64,000 nucleotides of DNA from Planctomycetaceae bacterium (GTDB lineage: Bacteria > Planctomycetota > Planctomycetia > Pirellulales > Pirellulaceae). Positions 18,008 through 27,012 of the stretch are shown piece after piece. A program made the position numbers and the translations under genes. Location: NCBI GenBank assembly GCA_007121535.1, contig SKKK01000047.1, positions 1 through 64,000 of the forward strand, in the 5' to 3' direction. The notes beneath the pieces are model-generated. The model had not been told where the DNA came from and did not search any database. It was given only the letters and a program-made list of their open reading frames with translations. The stretch's first letter is position 1, and the number at the start of each line of letters is the position of its first letter.

Positions 18008-18060
18008 CGACGGGCTCCTTGGCTGGTGGGAAGTAATGACCGTGAAGTTCTGTTGCTGAA

Positions 18061-18735
18061 TCAGGAATCGTACTTCCCGAAAACTTCGACTTCGACGTAG
18101 TGATTCAGATCGTTGGCCGTATTTCCGCTGCTGTACAGCCGGACATAGCGGCCCTTGGTTCCTCTGGCGTCGATCAACTTGCCAAAATTCGTTTCGATGT
18201 AGGGGCGGTCCTTGCCGATTCCCAGTCTGGCCGAGTTGTCTTGATCGTTGTTGAAGACGGTCGTCACCCCCGACTGGAACTCCGGATCGTCAGAGATCCG
18301 GACGATCACATCGTGGTAGCTGCGAGCTTCGCGAAAGTAATGCCAAACATAGATCGCGTAGATCGTCGCGGGCTTCTCCAGATCGATCTGCACCCACTGC
18401 AGCATCGGAGCCAATTCGACGTAGCTGTCGTCGGTCCCTTCCTTGATCCCGTCGGTGATGTAGCTCAGTTCCCCGATCAACGGCCGCGAGTCGCTGCTGG
18501 TGACCGTCTTGTTCAACGCCAGATTGGTCGTCCCGGCGGGAACCATCATTCTAGGCAAATCACCTTCTTCCGGCGGCTTCTCCAGACCGGGAAACAACAG
18601 CATCAGCACGTCCGGCGGTGTACCCACCAGCACCTCTTCCGGCATCTCGGTCTGCAACGGAACTTTGTCCTCTTCCGCCCGGATCACGGGGATCAGAGAG
18701 AAGATGATGGTCAGAGTCGTCGTTGTACGTAGCAT
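18061..18735 (-). CDS. Exported discoidin (F5/8 type C)-like domain protein
   Basis: 224 residues. A signal peptide (1-20, ending I-R-A-E) precedes a Pro/Glu-rich linker. From about residue 68 there is a beta-sandwich resembling a discoidin carbohydrate-binding domain: T-N-L-A-L-N-K-T-V-T-S-S-D, I-T-D-G...W-V-Q-I-D-L-E-K-P-A-T-I-Y-A-I-Y-V-W, then G-R-Y-V-R-L-Y-S-S-G and a final V-E-V-F-G-K. It probably binds glycans outside the cytoplasmic membrane; no catalytic domain is attached. An excellent AGGAGG site precedes the ATG. Only 31 bases separate it from the divergent gene at 18767, so each gene's promoter must overlap the other's leader or coding start. Confidence 0.85.
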   Translation of the reverse strand: MLRTTTTLTIIFSLIPVIRAEEDKVPLQTEMPEEVLVGTPPDVLMLLFPGLEKPPEEGDLPRMMVPAGTTNLALNKTVTSSDSRPLIGELSYITDGIKEGTDDSYVELAPMLQWVQIDLEKPATIYAIYVWHYFREARSYHDVIVRISDDPEFQSGVTTVFNNDQDNSARLGIGKDRPYIETNFGKLIDARGTKGRYVRLYSSGNTANDLNHYVEVEVFGKYDS

Positions 18736-18766
18736 GAAAAAACCTCCTGGTTATACTTAGGGCACT

Positions 18767-20326
18767 ATGACACGCTATGTTTTCATTCTGCTGCTGTTGA
18801 CCGCCACCGTCATTGCCGCCAGTCTGCGCTGGCCGCAATTGGACGCTCGTCCGATGCATGCGGACGAAGCCGTCCAGGCCCGACGATTTCGCGACCTGTG
18901 GATCGATCATCGGTACCGATACGATCCCGACGAATTCCACGGCCCGACGCTCGCCTACGCCACGCTGCCATCGGTTTGGTGGCAAGGCGTCGATACGTTC
19001 GCCGAGACCACGGCCGCCACTTATCGTATTGTACCAGCGATCTTTGGCGTGTGCTTGGTTTTGCTGATGCTTCTTCTTAGCGACGCCTTGGGACGTTCGG
19101 CGACCGTGGTTGCGGCCTTGCTGGCCGCCATCTCACCCGCCATGGTATTCTACAGCCGCTATTACATTCATGAAACCCTACTGCTGTTCTTCAGTCTGGC
19201 GGCGATGGCCTTCGCTTGGCGGTACGTACGGTCGGGGAATCTGGCCTGGTGCCTGGCAGCCGGCGTGGCCGCCGGTTTGATGCAAGCCACCAAAGAGACC
19301 GCCGTGCTGTCGTTCGCGGCTGCCGGAGCGGCGACGATCGGTGTCGCCGCCCTGCGGCGCCGGAAGGGCGAACCTTCGGGCCTGTCGCATCCGATCCCCT
19401 GGTGGCATCTGGCCGGCGCGCTGGCGATCGGGCTGGTGACGGCCATGACGCTGTTCACCTCGTTTGGAGCCCATCCCCGTGGCATTCTCGACTCGGTGCT
19501 GACCTATGTGCCGTGGATCGGTCGAGCCGGTGGAGCGTCGCCGCACATCTGGCCGTGGCACTTCTATCTTCATCGCCTGGCTTGGTGGCAGGTGGGTGAC
19601 GGCCCTCGCTTTTCCGAAGGTCTCATCTTGCTGCTGGCCGCCGTCGGGCTGGGTTTTGCCCTGTTTGGCCGTCGCCCCGCCCCGGATCGTACCGCTCAGT
19701 TGGCCGTTCGTTGGCTCAGCGGTTATACCCTGGCATTGGCGGCCATCTATACGATCATTCCCTACAAGACGCCGTGGTGCCTGCTGCAGTTCCTGATCGG
19801 CCTGATCCTGCTGGCCGGATACGGTGCTGCCCGACTGATCGCCGCCACGCCGACGAGCGCGTTGAAGAGCGTGCTGGGCATCGTCATGCTGGGGCTGGCC
19901 GGTCAGTTGGGCTGGCAAGCCTACCAAGCCGCCTTGGTGCTGCCCGCCGATCCTCGCAACCCGTACGTGTACGCGCACTCGACTCCCGACATCCAGCGGC
20001 TGGCCGACGACATCCGGCAACTGACCGAAGCGTTTCCCGATGGTCCGCAGACGACCATCCTGGTCATCTACGACGGTCCCTTCTATTGGCCGTTACCCTG
20101 GTACTTGCGAGCCCAGCAACGAGTCGGCTATTGGACGCACGTGCCGGACGATCCCCACGCCGCCATCGTGATCGGTTCCCCGACCTACGACGCCGAATTG
20201 ACCGCGAAACTGGACGACACCCATCTGATGACCGGCTACTACGCCAATCGCCCTCAAGAGCTTATCCAACTATGGGTCCGCATGGACGTGTGGGAATCCC
20301 ACCTAAGAGCCCTCGGCCGCCTGTAG
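18767..20326 (+). CDS. Agl23-like (TIGR03663-type) membrane glycosyltransferase-family protein
   Basis: 519 residues with about ten membrane segments. The N-terminal pattern M-H-A-D-E-A-V-Q-A-R-R-F after the first helix, then Y-D-P-D-E-F-H-G-P-T-L, is the first periplasmic loop of the PMT/ArnT-like GT-C fold, with the acidic D-E pair for metal/lipid-sugar binding. A-I-S-P-A-M-V-F-Y-S-R-Y-Y-I-H-E follows, characteristic of the TIGR03663 (flippase activity-associated Agl23) group, and Y-K-T-P-W-C-L occurs near 330. A lipid-linked sugar donor and an extracytoplasmic acceptor are expected but unknown. It stands alone, divergent from the discoidin-like gene. The ATG is preceded only by a short AGGG. 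Confidence 0.85.
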   Translation: MTRYVFILLLLTATVIAASLRWPQLDARPMHADEAVQARRFRDLWIDHRYRYDPDEFHGPTLAYATLPSVWWQGVDTFAETTAATYRIVPAIFGVCLVLLMLLLSDALGRSATVVAALLAAISPAMVFYSRYYIHETLLLFFSLAAMAFAWRYVRSGNLAWCLAAGVAAGLMQATKETAVLSFAAAGAATIGVAALRRRKGEPSGLSHPIPWWHLAGALAIGLVTAMTLFTSFGAHPRGILDSVLTYVPWIGRAGGASPHIWPWHFYLHRLAWWQVGDGPRFSEGLILLLAAVGLGFALFGRRPAPDRTAQLAVRWLSGYTLALAAIYTIIPYKTPWCLLQFLIGLILLAGYGAARLIAATPTSALKSVLGIVMLGLAGQLGWQAYQAALVLPADPRNPYVYAHSTPDIQRLADDIRQLTEAFPDGPQTTILVIYDGPFYWPLPWYLRAQQRVGYWTHVPDDPHAAIVIGSPTYDAELTAKLDDTHLMTGYYANRPQELIQLWVRMDVWESHLRALGRL

Positions 20327-20398
20327 GAAGCAAACGTCAACTTCGCGATTCGTTCATCGTGGTTGTTTGTGCTGTTCATGTTACGCTGCCTTGTCGGC

Positions 20399-21427
20399 TT
20401 ACACCATGCGTTGAATCACCGCGTCGGTGAATTCGGCAGTACCCAACGGGCCGCCCAGATCTCGCGTCATCTGACCATCCTTCAACGCTTGATTGTAACC
20501 CGTCTTGATCCGTTCGGCCGCCGTGCGGCAGGATTCGTCGTGGCGAGTATCGGCCAGATGGTTCAGCATCATCACGGCGGACATCAACAGAGCCAGCGGA
20601 TTGGCAAGGCCCTGGCCGGCGATGTCGGGCGCCGAGCCGTGAACGGCCTCGAAGACCGCCTGGTCGTCGCCATAGTTGGCGCCGGGCACCAGTCCCAGGC
20701 CGCCGACCAACCCGGCGCACAAATCGCTGACCACGTCGCCGTACAGGTTTTCCAGCAGCAGGATGTCGTACTGCGTGGGGTCCTGGACCAGCTTCATGCA
20801 CCCGGCATCGATGATGGTCTCCTGATACTCGATGTTCGGGTATTCCTGCTGGTGAACGTTTCGGGCACACCGCAGAAACAGGCCATCGGTCATCTTCATG
20901 ATGTTGGCTTTGTGAAAGACCGTGATCTTCCGGCGTCCTCGTCGGGTGGCGAAGCGAAACGACCAGTGGGCGATGCGTCGGCAGGCGGTTTCCGTCGCGA
21001 TCTTCATGCTCATCACCGCGTCTTTGGTGACCTGGTTCTCCACACCGCTGTACAACCCCTCGGTATTTTCCCGGATGATGATCATGTCGACGCCGTCGAA
21101 GCGAGTCGCGACGCCAGCCAAGTTCCGCACCGGTCGCACGGCGGCGTACAGATCCAGCCGTTTACGGAGCTGGACATTGACCGACGTAAAGCCCTCGCCC
21201 ACCGGCGTCGTGCAGGGGCCTTTCAACGCCACGCCATAGCGGGTGACGGCTTCCAGCGTTTCCTCGGGCAACACGTCGCGGCTGCCGGAATGCAGAGCGG
21301 CTAGACCTGCTTGACGTTCGATCCAGGAAATCGGTGCTTTCGCCGCTTCCAGGATGCGGCAGACCGCCTCGGTGACCTCGGGTCCGATCCCATCGCCGGG
21401 GATCAAAACAGCAAGATGATTCGACAT
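20399..21427 (-). CDS. NAD-dependent isocitrate / 3-isopropylmalate-type dehydrogenase
   Basis: 342 residues beginning M-S-N-H-L-A-V-L-I-P-G-D-G-I-G-P-E-V, the family's N-terminal signature. GAGG precedes this ATG; an in-frame Met 14 codons upstream was rejected. R-E-N-T-E-G-L-Y-S-G and the metal-site block N-L-Y-G-D-V-V-S-D-L are present, with G-S-A-P-D-I-A-G-Q near 260. The substrate-loop residues (T-S-V-N-V-Q-L-R-K-R-L-D-L-Y-A) are those of NAD-dependent isocitrate dehydrogenases of the eukaryotic-like/short type rather than LeuB. It would convert isocitrate to 2-oxoglutarate. The neighbouring helicase gene ends 38 bases upstream on the same strand. Confidence 0.88.
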   Translation of the reverse strand: MSNHLAVLIPGDGIGPEVTEAVCRILEAAKAPISWIERQAGLAALHSGSRDVLPEETLEAVTRYGVALKGPCTTPVGEGFTSVNVQLRKRLDLYAAVRPVRNLAGVATRFDGVDMIIIRENTEGLYSGVENQVTKDAVMSMKIATETACRRIAHWSFRFATRRGRRKITVFHKANIMKMTDGLFLRCARNVHQQEYPNIEYQETIIDAGCMKLVQDPTQYDILLLENLYGDVVSDLCAGLVGGLGLVPGANYGDDQAVFEAVHGSAPDIAGQGLANPLALLMSAVMMLNHLADTRHDESCRTAAERIKTGYNQALKDGQMTRDLGGPLGTAEFTDAVIQRMV

Positions 21428-21465
21428 GGGGTTCCTCAAATCCTTTGCGAAAGATCTAACAACAC

Positions 21466-23892
21466 TCAATCCACCTGGTCGGGAGCATCGATGCTCTGCA
21501 ACGTCTTGTCGGTACTGGCCGGATCGACGACTCGACAGGTTTCCGTCAACCGGTCCGCGATCTCGTTCATGTCATCCAACCATTGATCCTCGTCCGCGTC
21601 GAGTGGTGAAAACTGGGTGAATTCGGCTGCCAGCAGGATCAATCGCAGCAGGTGCCGGAACACGATCCCTTCCTGCTTTTGCAATCCTTTACTGGTGACG
21701 TATTTGTTGAAGTCTCCTCCGTACTCCAGGATCTCGCCCGCAGCCCACACCGGCTGGATGCGCAGATCGGGAACGCCCGGAAAATCATGATCGAACAAAC
21801 GTTTCAGCTTCTCGGCCAAGGTCAAAACCCAAACGCGATCCTCGGGAAACATGTCCCGGTGCCGCCGTTCGTCCTCGTCCGCCGAATCTTCGGCCGCGCC
21901 CAATTCTTCGGCCGATGCCAAGCCTAATTGCAACAAGGTGACATCCAGCCGCGTCGTCGCCAAAGGGCCGGGCGGCAATTCGTCGTGCGGCGGGACTCGC
22001 AAATGGTGGGCCACCGATCCGGGAATCTCCAGGACGCTTTCCATCGCCTGCAAACGCTCGTTGCGATCGGCGATCCCCAACTGATTGATCAGGAAGACTC
22101 CGTACAGCGGATTGATGCCGCGCAGCAAAATCAATTTGTCCATGGCCGGCGTGGGCCGCGCGATCGATGGCCGATAACTCGGAACCCGTTCGTCGTGCTG
22201 CGACTCGGGCGATGACGAGGCATCGCCCGGCTGCGCATCACCCGGGGTAACCTGACCACCGAACAGCCCGAGGCCCGCCGTTTCCTTGGCGTCGGGCGGC
22301 GCCGTGGCCGGGGACTCGGCGGATGATTCCGGTTCCGAAATCGGTGGCAAAGGCTCCAACTGAACGTAGCCGGCTCGCCACAACGTCAACAGCATGCGAT
22401 CCAGCGTCTTCTGGGCTCCCGCGACGCGATCGCTGTCCATCAAGCGCTTGCCGACCAGCTCTCTGAGCCGATCCACGTCGGGCGAAATGTCCAGGATGTA
22501 GGCCAGCAGACGCCAAGGAATGACGCCTCGGCTGCGCAAACGGCTGGGGAGCGCCGTCTTGAGCTTTTCGAATTGCGCTTCGGTCCAGTACTGTTGGTTG
22601 GCGCGTCGCGTCGGCATCTTCTTCTTCAACGCCTTCTTGGCTTTCCGCAATCCCGGATCCTTGGTGTCCTCGGGGATACGGTCGTATTTCTCGCGCCAGC
22701 GCAGGATCTTCACATCGTCCTCGTGAGCCAGGGCGAAGACGTAACCCTGCGAATCGAATTGCGGCCGACCGGCACGGCCGAACATCTGATGAGCCGAACT
22801 GGCCTCGATCACCTTCTTCTTGTCGGGAGGCCCCTTCAACAGATTGGGCAACACCACACTACGAGCCGGCAGATTCACGCCGGCGGCCAACGTCTCGGTG
22901 CAGACCGCGATCGACAACATCTTGCGCTGAAACAAATCTTCGACGATCCTTCGATAGCGAGGCAGCACCCCGGCGTGATGCACACCCACGCCGCGGATCA
23001 GCAACTGCTTCAGCTTCGGTCCCACGCCTTTCGACCAATCGTATTGTTCCAGTTCCTGAGTCAGCATCGTCTGCTGGCCGTCGGCCAGCAAACGGCGCCC
23101 CTTGATCTGCTCGGCAACCGCCCAGCATTCTTCGCGATTAAAGCAAAACACCAGGGCCGGCGTCCGACGCTCGTCCTCGGTCCCCTGAGCCATCTGCTCC
23201 AGATGCTCGGCCAGCAACGCATCGCCGACCCATTGATACGTCAGCGGCACCCGGCGCTCGTCGCTTTGCACCAACTCCAATCGACGCCCCAGCCGCTGCG
23301 ACATCCAATTGACGAACTCCAGCGAATTGCCCACCGTCGCAGACAGCAACAACAGCCGCACGTGCTCAGGCAACAGCTCCAAAGAAAACTCCCAGACAAT
23401 CCCCCGCTCGGGATCGTTGAAGTTGTGGAATTCATCCATGACCACCGCCGCCACGTCGTCGAACACAAAGGTCGGACTCAGCAGCCGGTTCAACAGGATC
23501 TCCGCGACCACCACCAGAACTCGAGCGTCCGCATTGACGCGACGATTGCCCGTCACCAGGCCGACATCCTCGGCCGAATAACCCCAATCGCGAGCCCGGT
23601 CTTGCAATTCGTGAAATTTTTGGTCGGTCAGCGCAATCAACGGCGTCGTGTAGTACATCCGCTGCCCGGTGCGTAAAGCCTCGTAAACCGCCGCTTCGGC
23701 AATCAGCGTCTTCCCCATTCCGGTCGGCGCACAGACAAGGACGCCTTGATCCGAGGTGAACCAGGCCAGCAGGGCCTCTTCCTGGACCGGGTAGGGAGCG
23801 AACGGGAGCTGATCGAAGTAGGCTGCCGCCACTTCTTCCCGCGTCGGTGGCTCGTTGCCGATCTGCTGCTGGTTTTGTCGCTGATTTTTCAT
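21466..23892 (-). CDS. Ski2-like DEAD/DEAH-box helicase
   Basis: 808 residues from ATG 23892 (GGAAGACGGG upstream). The frame is open to 24330 but passes through the family A repeat. Helicase motifs in order: Q-like Y-P-V-Q-E-E-A; Walker A A-P-T-G-M-G-K-T (55-62); T-T-P-L-I-A-L; motif II D-E-F-H (153-156); motif III S-A-T-V-G-N; motif V T-E-T-L-A-A-G-V-N-L-P-A; motif VI Q-M-F-G-R-A-G-R-P. The second RecA domain is followed by a winged-helix/ratchet-like region and a long Pro/Ser/Glu linker (about 560-620) unlike canonical Ski2 or HelQ. It probably unwinds RNA or DNA, and its exact role is open. It may be cotranscribed with the downstream dehydrogenase. Confidence 0.9.
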   Translation of the reverse strand: MKNQRQNQQQIGNEPPTREEVAAAYFDQLPFAPYPVQEEALLAWFTSDQGVLVCAPTGMGKTLIAEAAVYEALRTGQRMYYTTPLIALTDQKFHELQDRARDWGYSAEDVGLVTGNRRVNADARVLVVVAEILLNRLLSPTFVFDDVAAVVMDEFHNFNDPERGIVWEFSLELLPEHVRLLLLSATVGNSLEFVNWMSQRLGRRLELVQSDERRVPLTYQWVGDALLAEHLEQMAQGTEDERRTPALVFCFNREECWAVAEQIKGRRLLADGQQTMLTQELEQYDWSKGVGPKLKQLLIRGVGVHHAGVLPRYRRIVEDLFQRKMLSIAVCTETLAAGVNLPARSVVLPNLLKGPPDKKKVIEASSAHQMFGRAGRPQFDSQGYVFALAHEDDVKILRWREKYDRIPEDTKDPGLRKAKKALKKKMPTRRANQQYWTEAQFEKLKTALPSRLRSRGVIPWRLLAYILDISPDVDRLRELVGKRLMDSDRVAGAQKTLDRMLLTLWRAGYVQLEPLPPISEPESSAESPATAPPDAKETAGLGLFGGQVTPGDAQPGDASSSPESQHDERVPSYRPSIARPTPAMDKLILLRGINPLYGVFLINQLGIADRNERLQAMESVLEIPGSVAHHLRVPPHDELPPGPLATTRLDVTLLQLGLASAEELGAAEDSADEDERRHRDMFPEDRVWVLTLAEKLKRLFDHDFPGVPDLRIQPVWAAGEILEYGGDFNKYVTSKGLQKQEGIVFRHLLRLILLAAEFTQFSPLDADEDQWLDDMNEIADRLTETCRVVDPASTDKTLQSIDAPDQVD

Positions 23893-24009
23893 GAATACCC
23901 GTCTTCCGGTCGACCCCGACCTCGCTTTGTCGCGCCCTATGGTAAACCAGAACAGGCCAATCGGGAAGCCACAGGCGTCACACAAACGTTGCCGCGTGTC
24001 TTTCGCCGG

Positions 24010-24136
24010 TGCGTTGTCCAGGCGAAATCTTGGGGTCGCGATGAGTGAGCGGCACGGCGCTAGCCGCCGTTGGCGTCCAAAACCGGCGGCTAGCGCCGTG
24101 CCGCTCACAATCCGCATTTTTCGCCTGGACAACGCA
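24010..24136. repeat. MITE-like palindromic element, family A, copy 3
   Basis: Terminal inverted repeats TGCGTTGTCCAGGCGAAA / TTTCGCCTGGACAACGCA (18 bp, perfect) enclose the palindrome GAGCGGCACGGCGCTAGCC / GGCTAGCGCCGTGCCGCTC. It is near-identical to 9641-9767 and lies in the divergent gap between the helicase gene and groES. The remainder of that gap (23893-24306) holds no gene. Confidence 0.85.
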
Positions 24137-24306
24137 CTAGAATGCTTTCGCCGGGATGCTTCGCCTACCCCCCTTCGGTCCAAAATCGTCCGCTCGACTT
24201 GTCTAAAGGACCGATTGACGATAGGCTGATGACGTAGCCGGAAGATGCCTTTTGTGAATCGCTCCGGCAGATCATCCCTCTGTCGCCTTGAAAAATCGAA
24301 CCGCCG

Positions 24307-24633
24307 ATGGGAAAAGCACGAAATCAGCAATTTGAGTACGTCGAACCGATCGGTGCTCGCGTCCTGGTGCGTAAAGATGACCCAAAACGCGAGACCAAAG
24401 GGGGGATTGCGCTACCGGATCAGGCCGAAATCCCGACCATCACGGGACGGATTGTGACGATCTCTGCCCAGATCGAAAACGATCCGGACGTTCCGCTTCG
24501 TCAATACGATAAAATCCTGTTCCATCCAAAGAATGCGATTCCCGTCGACTTCGAGCCCGACAATCAGTTGTTCGTCGTTCCCGTCGAAGATGTCGTCGCC
24601 GTATTTCGCCGCGAGATTCGCGACGAACCTTAG
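24307..24633 (+). CDS. groES: GroES-like co-chaperonin (Cpn10)
   Basis: 108 residues. The GroES fold is recognisable from P-I-G-A-R-V-L-V-R-K-D-D, then the mobile-loop region E-T-K-G-G-I-A-L-P-D-Q-A, then G-R-I-V-T-I and Y-D-K-I-L-F-H-P and the closing V-V-P-V-E-D-V-V-A-V. It caps the GroEL chamber during folding. The protein diverges from standard GroES (no E-Y-L-I-L-x-E-x-D-I-L-A-V ending) and no groEL adjoins it, so it is probably one of the multiple or orphan GroES copies of planctomycetes. Its stop codon overlaps that of the convergent uppP gene by four bases. No strong ribosome-binding site precedes the ATG. Confidence 0.85.
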   Translation: MGKARNQQFEYVEPIGARVLVRKDDPKRETKGGIALPDQAEIPTITGRIVTISAQIENDPDVPLRQYDKILFHPKNAIPVDFEPDNQLFVVPVEDVVAVFRREIRDEP

Positions 24634-25427
24634 ACGATACTCAGCGCTTGCCAGGTCAGTACCGCCAGACCAACGGGGATACACCACCACGCAAACAATT
24701 GAAAACGGCCCCGTTGCAACCAGCGCAGCAGCCAAGCCAACGCAACCAAGCCAACCAAGAAAGAAATCGCTCCGCCGATGACCAAGTAACTGACGGGCGT
24801 GCCGCCCGGTTCGTAAGTCCAAACCATGATCGCGACCTCGTACATGCCTCCTGCTGCGATAATCGGGATCGCCATCAGGAAGGAAAACGTGGCGGACTGG
24901 GCAGGAGCCAACCCCAATCGCATCCCCATCGAAATCGTGGTGCCGCTGCGCGAAATGCCCGGCAGGATGGCGAATGCCTGGCTCACGCCGATCAGCAAGG
25001 CTTGGCCCGCCGTCAACGATTGATAGCTCCGCTGCCCCTTCTCTTGCCGCCCGATCCAGATCAGGATCGACCCGGTGACCAGCAGCATGGCGCCTGCCAA
25101 CATGGGGTTTTCCATGATCCCCGAAGCAAAGGCCTTGATCAGCAGTCCGGCAGCCACGCCCGGAAGCGTGGCGATCAGGATCAATAGCAGCACGCGACGA
25201 TCTTCAGAAAACGCTTGAAGGATGCGATGCACGTAGAAGACGATGATGGCGAACAGGCTGCCGATGTGCAGCACGATGTTCATCTCTGCTATATCCAGCG
25301 CTTCCGGGTTATCGCCGGCCAGCAGTGCGCCAACGATCACCACGTGGCCGCTGGAGCTGATCGGCAGGAATTCCCCCACGCCCTGAACAATCGCCAAAAC
25401 CAGAATATGCCAAAATTCAACATTCAC
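24630..25427 (-). CDS. uppP: Undecaprenyl-diphosphate phosphatase UppP/BacA
   Basis: 265 residues with about eight membrane helices. The N-terminal signature A-I-V-Q-G-V-G-E-F-L-P-I-S-S-S-G-H (13-29) contains the catalytic Glu/His and the first active-site loop. The second signature P-G-I-S-R-S-G-T-T-I (about 155-164) provides the phosphate-binding Arg/Ser. The enzyme recycles the undecaprenyl carrier lipid for peptidoglycan and other envelope polymers. Length is normal for the family. The C-terminal end overlaps convergently with the groES stop codon. Confidence 0.94.
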   Translation of the reverse strand: MNVEFWHILVLAIVQGVGEFLPISSSGHVVIVGALLAGDNPEALDIAEMNIVLHIGSLFAIIVFYVHRILQAFSEDRRVLLLILIATLPGVAAGLLIKAFASGIMENPMLAGAMLLVTGSILIWIGRQEKGQRSYQSLTAGQALLIGVSQAFAILPGISRSGTTISMGMRLGLAPAQSATFSFLMAIPIIAAGGMYEVAIMVWTYEPGGTPVSYLVIGGAISFLVGLVALAWLLRWLQRGRFQLFAWWCIPVGLAVLTWQALSIV

Positions 25428-25506
25428 AGATCAAAAGGTTCTACTGAAAAAATTTCCGTCGGATTGTCTTGCTTACTTCGCGCGAATTCGGCTTATTTCC
25501 GTCCCA

Positions 25507-26685
25507 TCAGCAGGGTTGCCACCAACCGTCGGTGCGACTGCTGGCGATGCACGCTTCCACGAAGCGAACGCCTTCGCAACCGTCGATCACGCTGGGGTAT
25601 GCATGCCCGGCAGACGCAGGTGCCTGGCCCGCAGCACAACGCCACATGTCGTCGAAGAAGGGCCGATACAGGTTGGCCAAGGCCTCGAAAAACCCTTCGG
25701 GATGCCCTCCGGCCAACCGGCTGGATGATCGAAAAGCTTCCGAAAGAAAATCGGCTCGTCGATTGTTTTCGTAGACCTGCACCGGCTGACCGTGCCTTCG
25801 CAAAACGATCTGGTCGAGCTGATCGTGACGCCAAGCGATCGAACCGGTCGAACCATCGATTTCCAGCGTGATGTCGTTCAACCGGCCGTGCGTCACTTGG
25901 CTGGCCGTGATGGTGGCCATCTGCCCTCCGGCGCATCGCAGGACGGCATGCCCATAGTCTTCCAGCGGTCGAACGGGATGGAACGTCGCAAAATGACTGC
26001 TGACTTCCATCGGTGACAGATCGGTCGTAAAACGCAAAAGGTGAAACGCATGCGTACCGATATCCGCCATCGCACCGGACGGACCCGCTTGCGCCGGATC
26101 GAGCTTCCAGGCGGCGCGCTCGGGTGTTTGATCGGGTTGCAGCCGTCGCAATCCGCCTTGGATATAATGAACCCGCACGGCCTGGATTTCACCCAATTCG
26201 CCGCTTTGGACCATGTCGCGCACTTGGCGGATCATGGGATAGCCCGAGTAGATGTAAGCGACGGCGAAGGCCCGACCGGTATTGCTGACCTGCACCGCCA
26301 ACTCGTCTGCCAATCGCGACTCGGTGGTCAACGGTTTTTCGCACATGACGTGAAAACCGGCGTCCAGAGCCGCGCGAGCCATGTCATAGTGCAGCGAATT
26401 AGGCGTGGCGATGGTGACAAAATCGATCCGCTCATCCGGTGGACGCTGCCTTTCGGTTTCGATCATTTCCTGGTAGCTGCCATAGGCTCGATCCGAAGCG
26501 ATCCCCAGATCGGCCGCCGCTTGGCGACTGCGATCCGGATCCGATGCCAGGACGCCCGCCACCAAGGCGGCTCGATAATCCATCGTGGCTGCGATCGCGT
26601 GGACGCGACCGATAAAGGCCCGGCCGCCCCCACCCACCAAAGCCATCTTCAGTTTTCGCTTTTCCGATGAAGGATGATGTTGCAT
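25507..26685 (-). CDS. Gfo/Idh/MocA family oxidoreductase (cytoplasmic)
   Basis: 392 residues from ATG 26685 (GAAGAAACGG upstream); an in-frame Met 14 codons earlier is possible. The Rossmann segment K-M-A-L-V-G-G-G-G-R-A-F-I-G is near residue 13. The family signature V-M-C-E-K-P-L-T lies at about 116, with the catalytic Lys in E-K-P. No Tat leader is present, unlike the other three family members in this window, so it acts in the cytoplasm. The C-terminal domain has H-P-E-G-F-F-E-A-L-A-N-L-Y, typical of the inositol- or glucose-oxidoreductase-like branch found in sugar catabolic clusters. No neighbouring catabolic gene identifies the substrate. Confidence 0.9.
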   Translation of the reverse strand: MQHHPSSEKRKLKMALVGGGGRAFIGRVHAIAATMDYRAALVAGVLASDPDRSRQAAADLGIASDRAYGSYQEMIETERQRPPDERIDFVTIATPNSLHYDMARAALDAGFHVMCEKPLTTESRLADELAVQVSNTGRAFAVAYIYSGYPMIRQVRDMVQSGELGEIQAVRVHYIQGGLRRLQPDQTPERAAWKLDPAQAGPSGAMADIGTHAFHLLRFTTDLSPMEVSSHFATFHPVRPLEDYGHAVLRCAGGQMATITASQVTHGRLNDITLEIDGSTGSIAWRHDQLDQIVLRRHGQPVQVYENNRRADFLSEAFRSSSRLAGGHPEGFFEALANLYRPFFDDMWRCAAGQAPASAGHAYPSVIDGCEGVRFVEACIASSRTDGWWQPC

Positions 26686-26863
26686 GGTCCGTTTCTTCGA
26701 TGCATCGCTAATCGGTCGCGGGGTCACGTCCGCAGCATCCTAACGGAAGCGTCAACGATTGCAACAGGGACCCCACCACAGCCTCGCAAATGCGGAAAGA
26801 GACAAGAAAACAGTCAAATACATGGGGTGCGGGGTAGGCAATTCAACCAAAAACAAATGGTAG

Positions 26864-26939
26864 ATCGGTCTATATGAAACCGATGACCGCTGACGTAAGA
26901 TGCGACGCAGAGAAGAGGCCGAGAAGGGGAGGTTCTCGG
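26864..26939 (+). promoter_or_regulatory. Two-hairpin leader upstream of the NusG paralogue
   Basis: The 327-base gap 26686-27012 has no gene but holds two perfect hairpins: ATCGGT (26864-26869) with ACCGAT (26879-26884), and CCGAGAA (26919-26925) with TTCTCGG (26933-26939) around a purine loop GGGGAGG. They lie 70-150 bases before the NusG-like start. RfaH/LoaP-type factors often act through elements in leaders; whether these hairpins have such a role is inference. Confidence 0.4.
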
Positions 26940-27012
26940 AGCTTGTAATTCCGCTAATTCGCGAGTGTAGCAGCATGATGCTGTGAGCGACAGCGATAGG
27001 AAGGGTGTTCTC

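Noticed and set aside
23893-24330. N-terminal extension of the helicase frame
   Set aside because: It is the translation of a family A palindromic repeat and flanks; a good start exists at 23892.
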